Part shown: positions 22,001-34,300 of the stretch, piece by piece | Numbering within the stretch: the stretch's first letter is position 1 | How the letters are laid out: each line of letters opens with the position of its first letter | From: Bugula neritina | Lineage: Eukaryota > Bryozoa > Gymnolaemata > Cheilostomatida > Bugulidae | Direction of reading: 5' to 3' | Length of the DNA: 64,000 nt | Assembly: GCA_964035545.1 (NCBI GenBank) | Contig: OZ037770.1 | Coordinates: 10,318,973 to 10,382,972, forward strand | Made by a program: the position numbers and the translations under genes | The notes under the pieces: generated by a model | Databases searched by the model: none | What the model saw: only the letters and a program-made list of their open reading frames with translations | Told to the model about the DNA's origin: nothing

Positions 22001-25000
22001 ACATTTTCTCCTCCTTCCCTCTCCGCATTCCAGTCACAAACTTCTGCCATGCACTTTAGCTACAGTTCATAGAAAAAGGTTCACTCGGAATTTTGTAGTA
22101 CATGTTACTAAAGCTTTTTTCTGATGGAGGTTCCCATGAAGTGAAAATAAAAAAAACATTTTTAGTTCTAAACAGTAATGAAAATGGTACTGTAAAGATG
22201 AGTGATGCAGAAATAAGTGAGGGATGTGCGTTTGATTTTGCCTCCCCTTGCTATCTGTGGTTGTACAAACTGTACAGCTAAAAATGATTTTTGCTGTAGA
22301 TCTTGAAGAATATTTTTATTTATTTGTGTATATTAATTAAATTAAGATCAGATGCAACCAAATTAACAAAGTTTCAATATATTTGCTGTGTCCCACCCAG
22401 TGGCCCATTGTACCCATTATCACTAAAAACTGAGTCACTGTTTGACTTGACTCAGAGTATTCTGCGGGTACCTTGATTTGATTTTGCTAGCAATAAACTT
22501 GACTTTTCTGGCTTGCAGTGACTTCAACTTTGGAAAAGTTCACTCCAAATCTTACTCGTAAGTTATGTTTTAGTTGACTGAAGTGAGACTAAAGTATGAG
22601 AAAGTGGAGAAGGAATTCTTAGCTAGTAGAAAGAAGACTAAAGAGGAACTGAACAGATACATGGAGAGAGAAGTTGGAACTGTTTTGTCTCAACTGAGTA
22701 ACAGTAGAATGAAGATAGAAGCTCAACTTGAGCGAAACAACCAGGCATGTAGACTTCAGTTATCAAAGCAATATAGTGACTGTTTGGATTAATAAAATAG
22801 GTGGTAATGGAAACTAGAATTTTCTTTTGACAATGTATACTTATAATATATTTTATCGGGCACGTTTATTTTTGTAAATTTATTGTTTCATTGGATTTTT
22901 TGCCACATCAGTTGGTAGACGACACATGTTGATATAATCCTCTAGATCAGTGGTGTCCAACCTTTTCATAGGGAGGGCCACTGAAAGAGAATATTTCGGT
23001 GGCCCTCATTCCTATCTTTACATGGTGAGGGCTACACTGGAAACTTTATGTTGAGCTGGGGGCCACAGCAACAGTATTTATCAAATTATATTATTCCAAA
23101 TTCTCAGAAATCATTATACAATTGAGTCCCAATAGTTACAGCAGGCTGCATGTTTTGCACCATATGTAGAAATAAGACATTTAAAATGGTGTTTTTCACT
23201 CTAATTCATGTTGGTAGACCACACATGTTGCTCTAGATGGTGAATCTGACATATTGACTTATGTTTAGTTGAAGCACTACGAAGTGTATTTTGTTTCTGT
23301 GTACTGTAGGTGGATCTGGTTGAAGATGTGAGGTATATATTGGTTATTGTGTATCTGTCTAGCAACTGTTCATATGTGGTCACATGTTACAGGTGGATCT
23401 GGTTGAAGGACATGCAGAGATTAAAGAGAGAATACAGAGACTGATATCTGTTGAGATACCTAAACTAGAGCTGTGTGATGTCATGTCCCTCAAGGTCAAA
23501 GGTTAGTATACTAAACTAGAGCTGTGTGATGTCATGACCCTTAAGGTCAAAGGTTAGTATACTAAACTAGAGCTATGTGATGTCATGTCTCTGAAGGTCA
23601 AAGGTTAGTATACTAAACTAGAGCTGTGTGATGTCATGTCTCTAAAGGTCAAAGGTTAGTATACTAAACTAGAGCTGTGTGATGTCATGTCTCTAAAGGT
23701 CAAAGGTTAGTATACTAAACTAGAGCTGTGTGATGTCATGTCTCTAAAGGTCAAAGGTTATACAAGCAAGCTAGTCAAGTTTCTTTGATAGGCTGTACTT
23801 TTTGACAAGATTTCAATTCCTAATCTGTTGTATTGGTATTTCAATGCAGGTATAAGATAGATACAAACCTCATATACATAGATCAGAATATAGCCACCTT
23901 AGCTATTATAGTAAATTATGGAAATAGCTAGGAGGAAGCAATACATTAAATATGTATATAATAAGAAGAATAGTTCTTACAGTCTCTCTTACTAACTTTC
24001 ACTCAACTTGTACTTTGTAGAAGAGAGGAGAGAAATAGAGGCAGAACTGGTTCCTGCAGCAGACATGATTATTAGTTTAGATCAAGGAGTGACAACTCCT
24101 ACTCTTCCTAAATCTCTCAAACTCATACAGTCTGTTGATGTTTCTGATTACTGTTGGTCTGTCTGTAAATATGAGAGTAACACTTATGTAGGGCTAGATT
24201 GTGGTCCAGGGATAAACATAATAGATAAGAGTTTCAGTGTTTCCAAGTCTTTTATTTCTGTTGCCAACTGTGTAGCTGGAGTCACAGTACATAAGGATAA
24301 GCTGTATGCTCTAGAGCTTATCAACAGCAGTAATTGGATGGTACATGTGTATGATCTTACTGGGAAACAGGTGACCAGCTGGTCTCACCATGAAAGTAGT
24401 TGGAGTGTAAACAACCTTGCTATTGTTGATGATCAGGTTGTGGTTCCTGATAGAGGCAGTAAAAGACTTACAATCTACTCTCTTACTGGGAAGGTAATTA
24501 AACATGTCCCCTGCCCTCTACTCAGTAGTAGTATTACAGCAATATGTGCAGCAGACAGACATTGTGTAGTAGTTTCTGACTATGGTTCCTCTCAAGTATT
24601 TAAATTAGACTTGACAACAGAGAAAGTCATCTGGACATGCAAGGATGTATCTCAACCAGAAGGTGTGACCTGCTATAGAAGTAAATATATTCTTGTGACA
24701 AACCGCAGCAGTAAAACCACCATCTGGATACTGGATGTGGAGACAGGTTGGTGATTCCAGTATTGTAATGTATGTGTACAAAATATAATATATTTATATT
24801 TGATATGTAAACATTGCTCCATGTATGTACTACATGTTCCTGTATGATTATACTGTATGTTGTACACACCAACCACAATCAGTGGGTTAGTGTGTTAGTT
24901 CACCATTTGATGACAATATTCACAGCTCTACATTATTTTAGAACATTCAATATTCCCTACTGCCAAATCATTAATTTCTCTGTATTACAGACATATACAT

Positions 25001-25250
25001 TATATTTATATATTTATATATTATATTATATTATATTATATTTTTTATTGGCAAAATGTAATAACATAACACTGACCACAAAAAAATATTGAAGCATTGG
25101 ATTTTACATACTGTAGGTAAACAGTTATCTATGCTAGAAGATACAACTACTAGGGGTTTTAGTGAAGTACCTGATCTTCATGTTTATAAAGACATGCTGA
25201 TTGTACCCAGACGTTCAGAGAAGAAAGTTCTATTTTACCAACTCAACTGA
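19028..25250 (+). CDS. TRIM-like gene 2
   Basis: Predicted 606 residues in eight exons: 19028-19185, 19333-19489, 19795-19978, 20817-20998, 22574-22744, 23393-23501, 24021-24746, 25117-25250. The RING and B-box residues are the same as in gene 1. Exon 4 is type B (MVSLDELIRQLTN). The exon 5 donor is CAG/GCATGT, so splicing needs a GC-AG intron; if it fails, translation stops at 22792. Intron 5 contains a partial extra exon-6 head (23310-23331) fused to type-A intron sequence, and exon 6 is followed by five extra 51-bp donor-bearing repeats. The propeller loops differ from gene 1 throughout blades 1-3 and 6. Introns 4 and 5 contain a 1.1-kb insertion and a hAT-like fragment. Confidence 0.83.
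21321..22420. mobile_element. 1.1-kb insertion in intron 4, shared with gene 5
   Basis: It starts near TAGGGGGGCACAACGG and ends near GCCCATTGTACCC, loosely inverted with each other. The homologous insertion in gene 5 (60763-61875) is more complete. Gene 3 has unrelated shorter sequence here. No recognised coding domain. Confidence 0.45.
22948..23205 (+). mobile_element. hAT-like fragment in intron 5 of gene 2
   Basis: CAGTGGTGTCCAACC followed by GGGCCAC is a typical hAT end. Gene 3 lacks it. Flanking GTTGGTAGAC is present on both sides. The right terminus is not recognisable. Confidence 0.45.
23461..23758 (+). repeat. 51-bp exon-6 tail repeat, 6 units (gene 2)
   Basis: Six copies of a unit ending AAAGGTCAAAG/GTTAGTATAC, the first being the true end of exon 6. 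The unit is 17 codons long, but a TAG follows each donor in frame. Confidence 0.9.
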
Positions 25251-25608
25251 ACAGGTATTATGTATATAGTAGGAGTTATATCTCTTTCATAGTAAAGAAG
25301 AAGAATATTAAATTAAAATTGCTGCTTTGCTAAGTATATTTGAGATGCATTTGTACCATTACAATCTGTTGATGTTATTTTGGTAGTAAAACTATTAGAT
25401 GAGTCATTTACACAGTGTATACTAACATAATATATGTATAGATGATAACTTTCTTCTATTTCTGTGTATTTCCTGTCTTTGTCCCTCATATTACTAGTTG
25501 TGATACTTCATAAACAACTATTAGTTGTGATAAAATAATATACTGTTTATAAAAGTATTTATTAAATATCTAAAGTTGCTTTCCTAATACTCAAAATATT
25601 TTATACAG

Positions 25609-25860
25609 GAAAATAGACTGATGTGGAACAGGAAGTAGTTTCTGCAGCAGACACATCTAGTTGTTTGGTTTAGAAAGTGACAAGTGAAAAGGCAGCTGAT
25701 TGGTCCATTCATCTGACCTAGTAACACTCTATGGTTACATTACCATGTCATTCATATGATACTTATTGTAACATTATTCTATATTATCATACAGTACTGA
25801 GAACTAAGTAGTAGCAGTTATTGTATATTATCTTTCTTATAGGAGTGAAAATTACGTAGG
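25609..25860 (+). other. Probable spliced 3'UTR exon of gene 2
   Basis: It has the same acceptor and near-identical body as the block after gene 1. The donor follows the gene 2 stop at 25254/25255. Confidence 0.5.
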
Positions 25861-26849
25861 GTATATTTTTATTGACTATCAACGATGGTTTTATTATATA
25901 TAATATCTATTTTTCAAAACTAGGAATACTTTGAGCAGCACACTAGTGTCAAAAAAAGTCAACATCTGTCAACATTAGTCAAAGGAGGTCATGTGACATT
26001 TTGGCACTTTTCAAGTAGCCCAGTTTTTTTTGTATTAATTGTTTAAGAATATGATGAGGCTACTCAATTACTAATAACATAATATTACCTCATCCTTCAC
26101 TCCTTGTATATAATCTAATTGATTATGATTTATGTTGATATAATTTTCTTGTTGTTAGAAAAGGCTGCAGTTTTAAATCGTTTGAGAATCATGTGTCCTA
26201 CCAACTGTGTCATTCTCAGTCTGTAAAATTATTCTTATTTTACTCCATTTATTACTAAATAATATCATGAGTCATATTGTATTAATATTAGCCACACACT
26301 AGTTACATTACTTGATTCATGCAACAAGAGATATATTGGTGGTAGTGCTCACTAATTACTCTCTACGCAGTAACAGTAGAACCATAAATTCCAAATCCCA
26401 CTGATGGCATATTCTATCATTTAACCAGCATATTATAATTATTGGAAACTTACAATGTAATATTGTCTTATTAATATTATGCACATCAAAGTGTGGCACA
26501 CTGGCTTATATACATTCAAGGGGCATGTTATATTCCCTAGCATATTATCAGTAAACAAAAATATTGTAAACATTATGAAGGCTTACTGCTGAGACTACCA
26601 ATTAGCATATAATAAATAAATTCACTGTCTCTAATTTGCACTCAGTTTATCATAACGGAAGGACAACTCTAATATGCCAAAAATGCCCATTTGAGTTTCT
26701 CGAAACAGCCTTGGAAAACTTGCGTAATTACACTGCTTGCAGTTTGTGTATATTTTTCTATGCAAATTCAAGGATATTGCTCAGTTTTTCAATGACTAGT
26801 GTTTGGCAATGAGCTGTAGCTATTCTTTCATATTATGATAGAGAAAGCA

Positions 26850-27180
26850 TTAGCCAATAGGATCATCACATTCTGACTGACAAGGGGCGTGGTTTTCTGA
26901 AACAAACGCTTCATTCCTACTGCGGAGGGGCGTGGCGAAAAGAAACACTTCCATATGTCATTCTAGTATTAGGTAATGCACTGTTGCTTTACAATCGTAT
27001 ATAGAAAGCATTAGCCAATAGGAATCATCACATTATTCCTACTGACGAGGGGCGTGACTACAATAAACAATACAGTTGACATTCTATTGGTAGGTAATGC
27101 ACCATTGCATTACAGTCATAATTATATAGAAAACATTAGCCAATAGGAATCATTACATTCTGACTGACAAGGGGCGTGGC
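26850..27180 (+). promoter_or_regulatory. CCAAT plus GGGGCGTG box array, unit 2 (expanded)
   Basis: Three AGCCAATAG boxes and four GGGGCGTG boxes occur in about 330 bases, against two of each after gene 1. Confidence 0.45.
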
Positions 27181-28825
27181 TACGAGACACAATAATTCAA
27201 GTTGGCATAAATTATTCAAAGTTGATTTACAGGCTATATATAGGTAAAATATTACTATTTAATAATGAATAGATACACTATGAAGCAGAACCTAAAATAC
27301 AGCATTGTACAGAATCATTAAAACATGATGAGTAGAATTATAACTTACTGACCTTACTGGAAAATATACACAATAGTTGAGTATGTGAATTACTGGTTGT
27401 ATAATAGTGAAGCAGCTATACATTATAAGATATTATAAAATATTTACTGTATAAACATAATGTCACATGTATTCATTATGTAACACATGTTTCTAATGTA
27501 TAAGAAATACATAATTAGAGAGACAGAAAAATATAAAAACAGTATGAAATGCAGTTTAGAAGTCAGTGGACAATGCTATGTAACACAGAGTAAGCCTTTG
27601 AGCTCTAGAAGTAAGAGATATTATTGTTGTCAGGTCGAGGTCAAATGACTCAAACAGGATTATGTTTAAATTGGCTGTAAACAAGCAAAAATACATACCA
27701 TATTAGATTAGACAGAGAAGGTAATGGTTGATGTATATGTGTGTGTATTGTACTTTTCAAAATGGCTGCTACCAACATGTCGCAGTGTAGTGAGTTGGTT
27801 GAGGTAGAAACTCACAGCAAGTGTGAAACAACAGAAAGATAATTAAAGGATAGAAGAGAGTTTTTGCATAAAACACACCCAGATGTAGGAAAATATCATA
27901 GCCTCAGTACCTGTACAAACACTTGTCAAGGAGAGAGTAACTCTTACCCTGATGTATATATGTGGCCATCTTGTTGAGGAACTCAACTCTATCTTTATCA
28001 TCTCAGCACTTACAATGTTATTAAGATTTACAGTAAAGTATTTTCATAATATTGCTATGTATCTGTTGATGAACCTTTCACCAGCTAGGTCCTTTATGTT
28101 CTAGTACAATGTTTCTCTATAATAGGTCACTTTATATTACTCATTGTAATTCATATGCTAATGGAGTGAATATAAATAAAGTATAATTAATAAAATCTTA
28201 CAATTCAGAGCATGTATATCAAATGACAATAGATCTTCTGTAGTCCTGGGGGAGTAGACTGTTGCATCAGAACTGAATAATTAAATATATATATAATTAT
28301 TTTCTCATCATGCTGCAGTGTAGACATTCTTCAGCTCTGATATTTCCTAACTATAGAGTTATATTTTATAGTTGATAGTCAACTGCACATACTTTTAGAT
28401 TTACGTACCAGATTTGTGTACTAGTATATGACTTTAACCCTATAAACATAACAAAATATGGTTTCAAACTTTTTAATGTAGTGAGGAAAAATAAAATATT
28501 ATAATGCAATAATCTTTAATGCCATGGTGGGGATATAACATGTGATGAGACAAACCAGCTTTAAAATTATTTCCTATTTGTTGTGTTTGTCATGTATTAT
28601 AATACAATGGTATTGCACAGAAGTTGTTTGCTCTTTGCTGTTATGTCAAGTTAATGATTAATGCAAGCTAGTCATTTGTTCCTGTTAATTATTGCAATTT
28701 TTAGGACTAATTACAGTTGCTAGAAATTTATAAGCATATTTAGAAAAGTGCAATATTTATTTTATTTTAAAATGATATAATAAATTGGTATAATAATTGT
28801 CTAATAATGTGTCAAAACGCTATGT

Positions 28826-29134
28826 AGGCTTGTAGGCTTGTAGGCTTGCAGGCTTGCAGGCTTGCAGGCTTGCAGGCTTGCAGGCTTGCAGGCTTGCAGG
28901 CTTGCAGGCTTGCAGGCTTGCAGGCTTGCAGGCTTGCAGGCTTGCAGGCTTGCAGGCTTGCAGGCTTGCAGGCTTGCAGGCTTGCAGGCTTGCAGGCTTG
29001 CAGGCTTGCAGGCTTGCAGGCTTGCAGGCTTGCAGGCTTGCAGGCTTGCAGGCTTGCAGGCTTGCAGGCTTGCAGGCTTGCAGGCTTGCAGGCTTGCAGG
29101 CTTGCAGGCTTGCAGGCTTGCAGGCTTGCAGGCT
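28826..29134. repeat. 8-bp minisatellite (GGCTTGCA)n, about 38 units
   Basis: An almost perfect head-to-tail array. At the same place after genes 1 and 4 there is only one unit (near 17872 and 56410). An 8-bp unit without stops keeps several frames open, so long ORFs here are artefacts. Confidence 0.97.
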
Positions 29135-29204
29135 ACAGCCTTTTGCATATAATAATATTATTATGGTAAGGAGCATGCATGTCCATAAGTGGAAGATGTA
29201 GAAG

Positions 29205-29335
29205 TAAGACAACCCCGTGCTTCTGTCGGAGAATTACAAAAGGTTAAAATGGGAGTCGCGCGCTTTCCTTCATACAATAATATCCGGTTGCTATCTTCCG
29301 TTGGGGATTTCCCCGAACGCCATTACTAACTTGTG
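29205..29335 (+). promoter_or_regulatory. CpG-bearing conserved block upstream of gene 3, with kappaB-like site
   Basis: GACAACCCCGTG, GGAGTCGCGCGC, then GGGGATTTCCCC at 29303-29314, which fits the Rel/NF-kappaB consensus GGGRNNYYCC. The role is inferred. Confidence 0.45.
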
Positions 29336-29539
29336 CCATTAGTGTCAGTATTCTGCTGAATTGCTGATAAAATTTTAGTTGACTCAATAAAACCAAACTT
29401 CAGAGTGATCAGTGGCTCAAAGGTGATTGGATCAAACGCTTTAGCTACTGTAATTTAACAAGATGCAGTGCTTAATTGTCATTCACTGGCAATTTGCAGC
29501 GCTTCCACTGGCCGCTTTATCACTTCTACTTAATCTTAT

Positions 29540-29800
29540 ACTTATACTTATAGTTATAGTTATACTTATAGTTATACTCATAGTTACAGTTATTAATATT
29601 ACTTATTAGTTATTACAGTAGTAGTAGTTTTACCATTAGTATTATTAGTGGTAGTAGTACTAGTAGTACTTCAATAGTAGTACTACTTTTACTTTTAGTG
29701 AAGTACTAGTGTTTTTACTAGCAGTACTACTACTAGTACTAGTACTTCACTAGTGATTAGTGAAGTACTTGTACTAGTAGAAAGTAGTAGTAGTAGTTGT
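29540..29800. repeat. ACTAGT/AGTA simple repeat
   Basis: Same composition as 18283-18500, containing long self-complementary stretches. Confidence 0.75.
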
Positions 29801-30672
29801 TGGCACTATCACTATGGCTATTAATTGAAAATTCGTTTTGAATTTGACTTTCAAATTCAACACTGATTATGAACTAGAATACTATTATGAGTATCATTTT
29901 TAAACTCAGTATGAGTATCAGCATGACTATGAGACATGAGGTTAAGTTAGAGTATTCGTTGATTAAGTTTAATAGTATTACTATTATTTTTAGTATCACT
30001 TTGACTTATAGTTATATTATTAGTATTAGCAATAGTATTACTGATACTAATACTGTAATAGTATTAAAGTATTACGACTGCTACAACTGTTAGAATCATT
30101 ATCATATTCATACTGTTAGCCATAGTGACACTGTCTTTTGATAGTGATACTAATAGTAACAATATCAAATAACTAACACTTTTTGAAATAGAATGTGATT
30201 AATGAAAATGCATGTGAGTGACTATCGCTATCACTTACACTATCACTCTGACTATGGTTTTTTGCTGCGTGTTTGTTGGTAACCACTACCCTAACCAATA
30301 ATCATTATAAATATAAGCCTCTTTGCACTTTAAAACTACTACTATGACTATGGGTATCGCACTGTAGGTACCAGTATAACAAATAGAAGTGTTATTATAT
30401 ATCAGTTATCATGTTGGTTGTGATTAATGAATAAATTATTATAATTCTAGTTACTGTGAATGATTAAATCATTGTCATTAGTGTTATGAATAATAACCTA
30501 TAAGTATGAGTATCGATATGAGTGTAAGTATGATTATCTGAATACCAAAACATATAATACTGAGTCTCATACTTATAGTTACTATAAGTATGAGAATCCC
30601 AGTATCAATATTCAGGTTGATATTTACCTGTATTAGCCATTCACTGAATCGATAATTTCAAGTGTCAACATA

Positions 30673-30809
30673 TGTGACCTGACACCACAAAACAGGAGAG
30701 GTATATAAAATTTCCAAAACTTAGATATAATTATGAAATGATAGAGCAGACTTTTCCAAACATTTTGCACTTTATTTAAAGTCTCTAGCACAAATAGAAC
30801 TTGAGATAT
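30673..30809. mobile_element. Fragment of the TGTGACC TIR element
   Basis: It matches the first about 140 bases of the element at 32071 (TGTGACCTG, then ACCACAAAAC, then AGAGCAGA). It is followed by a repeat of the host flank (TTCACTGAAT...GTATCAACAT). The region before gene 5 (57790-57840) shows the uninterrupted sequence. Confidence 0.65.
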
Positions 30810-31398
30810 CAACATCAGCCATTCACTGAATGAGTATCAACATATAGTTAAGATCGAATATGAATATCAAGTTGAACACCACTGTTAAGTGAAAGTGATT
30901 ATTAGTATCACTCTGACTATCCATATTACTAAGAGTAGAAGTAACACTATACTTTTTCTATGTTCTAAATATAAGTTTTCAATTTATTGTGAATATTTAT
31001 AACTACATGACATAGTACAATATGTGCACAGCATCCTGTTGGTTAATCAAATCTTTTCGATTCAATAGTTGAAAATTTTAAGCAATTTAAGTCGAATGAT
31101 TTTATCAAATTAGTTATTATTAGTTATCCACTGCTTATAGCTAATGTTTTTACTTTTAATCTGCTTCTTTTGTTTTGCTTTTTTGATATTTGAAAGGCAT
31201 TTTCAAATCATGGGGTTTCACTGTAGCTCAGTAATTTAGTGCTGGTTCTTGATAATGTACATATGAAATGTATTTTAAATGCTTCTAGAAATTTATTTTG
31301 TTTGTTTTATTTTTCTCTTACAATTCTTAGTTGAAGCATGTTTTTAAGAAAAATTGTTTTTATGTAAAGCTTACATTTCTATTTTATAGGGGGTCTAA

Positions 31399-34300
31399 AT
31401 GGCTGAGGCTGCAGTGGAAAAAGTTGTGTGTGGATTCTGTTTACTTGAAGAAGGTTTAGAGAATCCCAAGTGTCTACCATGTGGTCATGTACACTGTTTA
31501 CTATGTCTTACTCGTAATGTTGATGTGAATGACATGATCAGGTGTCCCTGGTGTAGGTAAGTTAGTTTTATATAGACAGAGCTAAGATATACTGTTGGTA
31601 AAGATTTAATGAATTACATCATATTATGTTTTACCTTATAATGATTTATTGCATTTTGTTATATATAGTTTCAATTATTACAAAGTAATTACGTCTCTTG
31701 TCACAGGGAAGTGTTTGATGTGAGAGTGGAGAATCTGCCATCTGCTGATGTAGAGGACAACTCCGTATCATGTGACGTCTGCACTAAGAAAGGGATAGAG
31801 AAAGTACCAGCAGTAACCTACTGTACTTTGTGTCGTAAACTATTCTGTAGAAAACATGAGGAGGTAATTCCCTCACATAACTCTTTTTAAATCAGTTTAT
31901 GACTGTTTATTTTGTTGTTACTCAGCTTTTAAATGTGATTGTCACAATCAGCTATAAATTTACTTCAGTGCCAAAAGCTTTTATGTTTTTTATGGCATTC
32001 TCCAGAGTAGGACAATCTTTTAAAAAAAATTCCGCTATTCATAGTTGAATTATATTTATCAGTAAATATATGTGACCTGGCACCACAAAACAAGGGATGT
32101 ATATAAAATGTTGAAAACTTAGTTATTACTATGGAGTGATAGAGCAGATATTTTCAAACATTTTGCACTTTAATTGAAGTCTCTAGCCTAAACAGAACTC
32201 GAGATATTAGTATTTAAAAACTTTAACGTTTTTAGAATTTCTAAATTACTGTTTCGAGAAAATCGCGTTTAAAGTTGGCAACTCTAGAATAAGTTGAGAA
32301 ATATTTGTTTACAATTTACAAGCCTTAGCAACGGGTCTTTGTATATTAGGAATAGTGACAAATTTGGTATCAAAATAATTGTGAAAGTTTGGGCGTTCTG
32401 TTAAACTAAATTTCATGCTGCCTCAACATAAAATTAGGTCAAATATTGCTGCCAAACTTTTTGTCTAATTTATTTGTCAATTTGCTTTTTACTTTGTTTA
32501 ATGATTGAAAGGTTTAACAATTCCAGCAAAGAAGAGAATGTTTCAGCAAGTTTGTGTGTTGAGATATTTAAGTTAGGTATCCAAGTCAGCAGGAAGTCAT
32601 ATAAAACAAAATGGCAGCTGCTTCCTGTTATACATTGAATATCTTCCTCTCCTCTAATATATTGTGTGATATATCAAACTGCAGCTATTGAGCTGTGCTG
32701 TTTCATAGTTATTGCTTAATGAGTAGAACGCTTATGAAAAAATTAATTTGACTATTATGAGGTCATTCGAGATTCATTCATAAATATCTTTATAATCTCT
32801 AACTGCATCTAAATTTAGCAATTGATGTTGAAAATATAAACATAAAATCAGCTATTAGAACTTTTGAGTTTTATTAGGCATTATTATTCACATTTAAAAC
32901 ATCAAATACATTATTATTAAAAACTAATTAAAAGCAGTAAAAAATCCAGCCTGAATACAACCATTATGCTTGAATTAACTCTAATTAGGAAAAGAAAATT
33001 AGGTAGCTTCTACGGTTTTTGCAAAAAAGGCACTTTTCATCTTTCTACTTCCTTGGTCTTCATAATATGAGTTTATGGAGTATGGACACATAACATCATG
33101 TATGGGGCAAAAGCTTCATCACTATTATCAGCTGATTTTCTAGCAAGTATAGATGCTGCTACTTGACATCCATCATGCCAATCTACCCATCTATTGTCTA
33201 TTCCAGAGCTGCAAGTACAATGTTGACTTTTTTAAATAACAAAAGAAAACGGTAGCTTGATTAGAAATTATACACAGTTATATTATAAAAATATAGTTGG
33301 TTAAACACTCTTGTGGTACTATTATGGCAGCAGTTAATTGTCATCCTGCATTTTATCAACATTTAAATTTATTGAATTAAACAGAACAATTTAAATTTAA
33401 AAAATTGTTGAAAATTTTCAAGCACATCATTAAAAGACTGCAAACCTTTTTTATGAATGAAATAAGCAGAAGCCATAACCTTGCAAGCCAAAATTCAGAG
33501 CGTCTACATTAGAAGTATTAGATTGATAGGTAGTAGAGTTGTGTAGGTATAAGTCTTCACTCTAATGCTCTCATAAGTCCACTTTCTAAGATGTACAGAA
33601 TATCGGACTATTCTATATTAACATAGTATTATCAGTAAAATTACACATTATGCACTTAAATATCTAGCATATCTGCAATTGGCAATTTTGAAGCAATGTT
33701 TTTCGATAACTATTAACCACTCAGGCATTTAATTGAGTAAAAAAGCTAGCTAAATGCAACTGAATATATTAGACATTTACTATAAAATCAATTTGAATTC
33801 AATAAATTACTTTAAAATATGAATAAATTTTTGCTCATCCTTTATAATAAAATTAAAAAGTTTAGACTATTTATGCATTCAGTTAGTGTTACTACTCACT
33901 AAATAAGACTAAAAGTAACTTACTGAAGAACTAAGTCAGTCAACTATAGAATCACCATGAACTCGCATTAATATTTCATCATTATACTCATTTAAATTTA
34001 ATCATATTTACCATTACAATTTGGTTATAGGTGATGCTTTTATCAATATAAATAGAATTATCAATTGAGTTTTGACAGTATCTGTAAGCCTGCATATTGT
34101 GATAAAAGATTTTATCATTATATTTAAAATCAAACTTTGAGCTGATTTAAAATTGGTAGTTTGACTAGTAGGCCTAATGTTAATAGTAATAGTAATCAGT
34201 AACTGTATTGACAAAATCTAAGACAGGCTAAAAGTTACTAAGAGTAAGTCCAATATAAATTTAAATATCAACTATAAAATAAATCAATAGATATAATACC

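Larger units (their letters stand above)
25861..31388. other. Spacer between genes 2 and 3
   Basis: It holds a decayed tRNA-like piece (about 26150-26215), the longest CCAAT/GC-box array, the last few codons of the minus-strand exon (near 27588-27612) next to a deletion, and a short minus-strand exon-like stretch at 27948-28003 (reading DKDRVEFLNKMATYIHQ before a GTAAG donor). It also holds the expanded 8-bp minisatellite, the CpG block, ACTAGT repeats, AGTATC-type repeats (29880-30640) and a TIR-element fragment. No other gene is seen. Confidence 0.55.

Noticed and set aside
23461-23758. CRISPR-like array
   Set aside because: The repeats are contiguous 51-bp units without spacers, in a eukaryotic intron.
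28801-29212. Several ORFs of about 100-130 codons on both strands reading as CKPASLQA or QACRLAGL repeats
   Set aside because: They are translations of the 8-bp minisatellite, which lacks stops in several frames.
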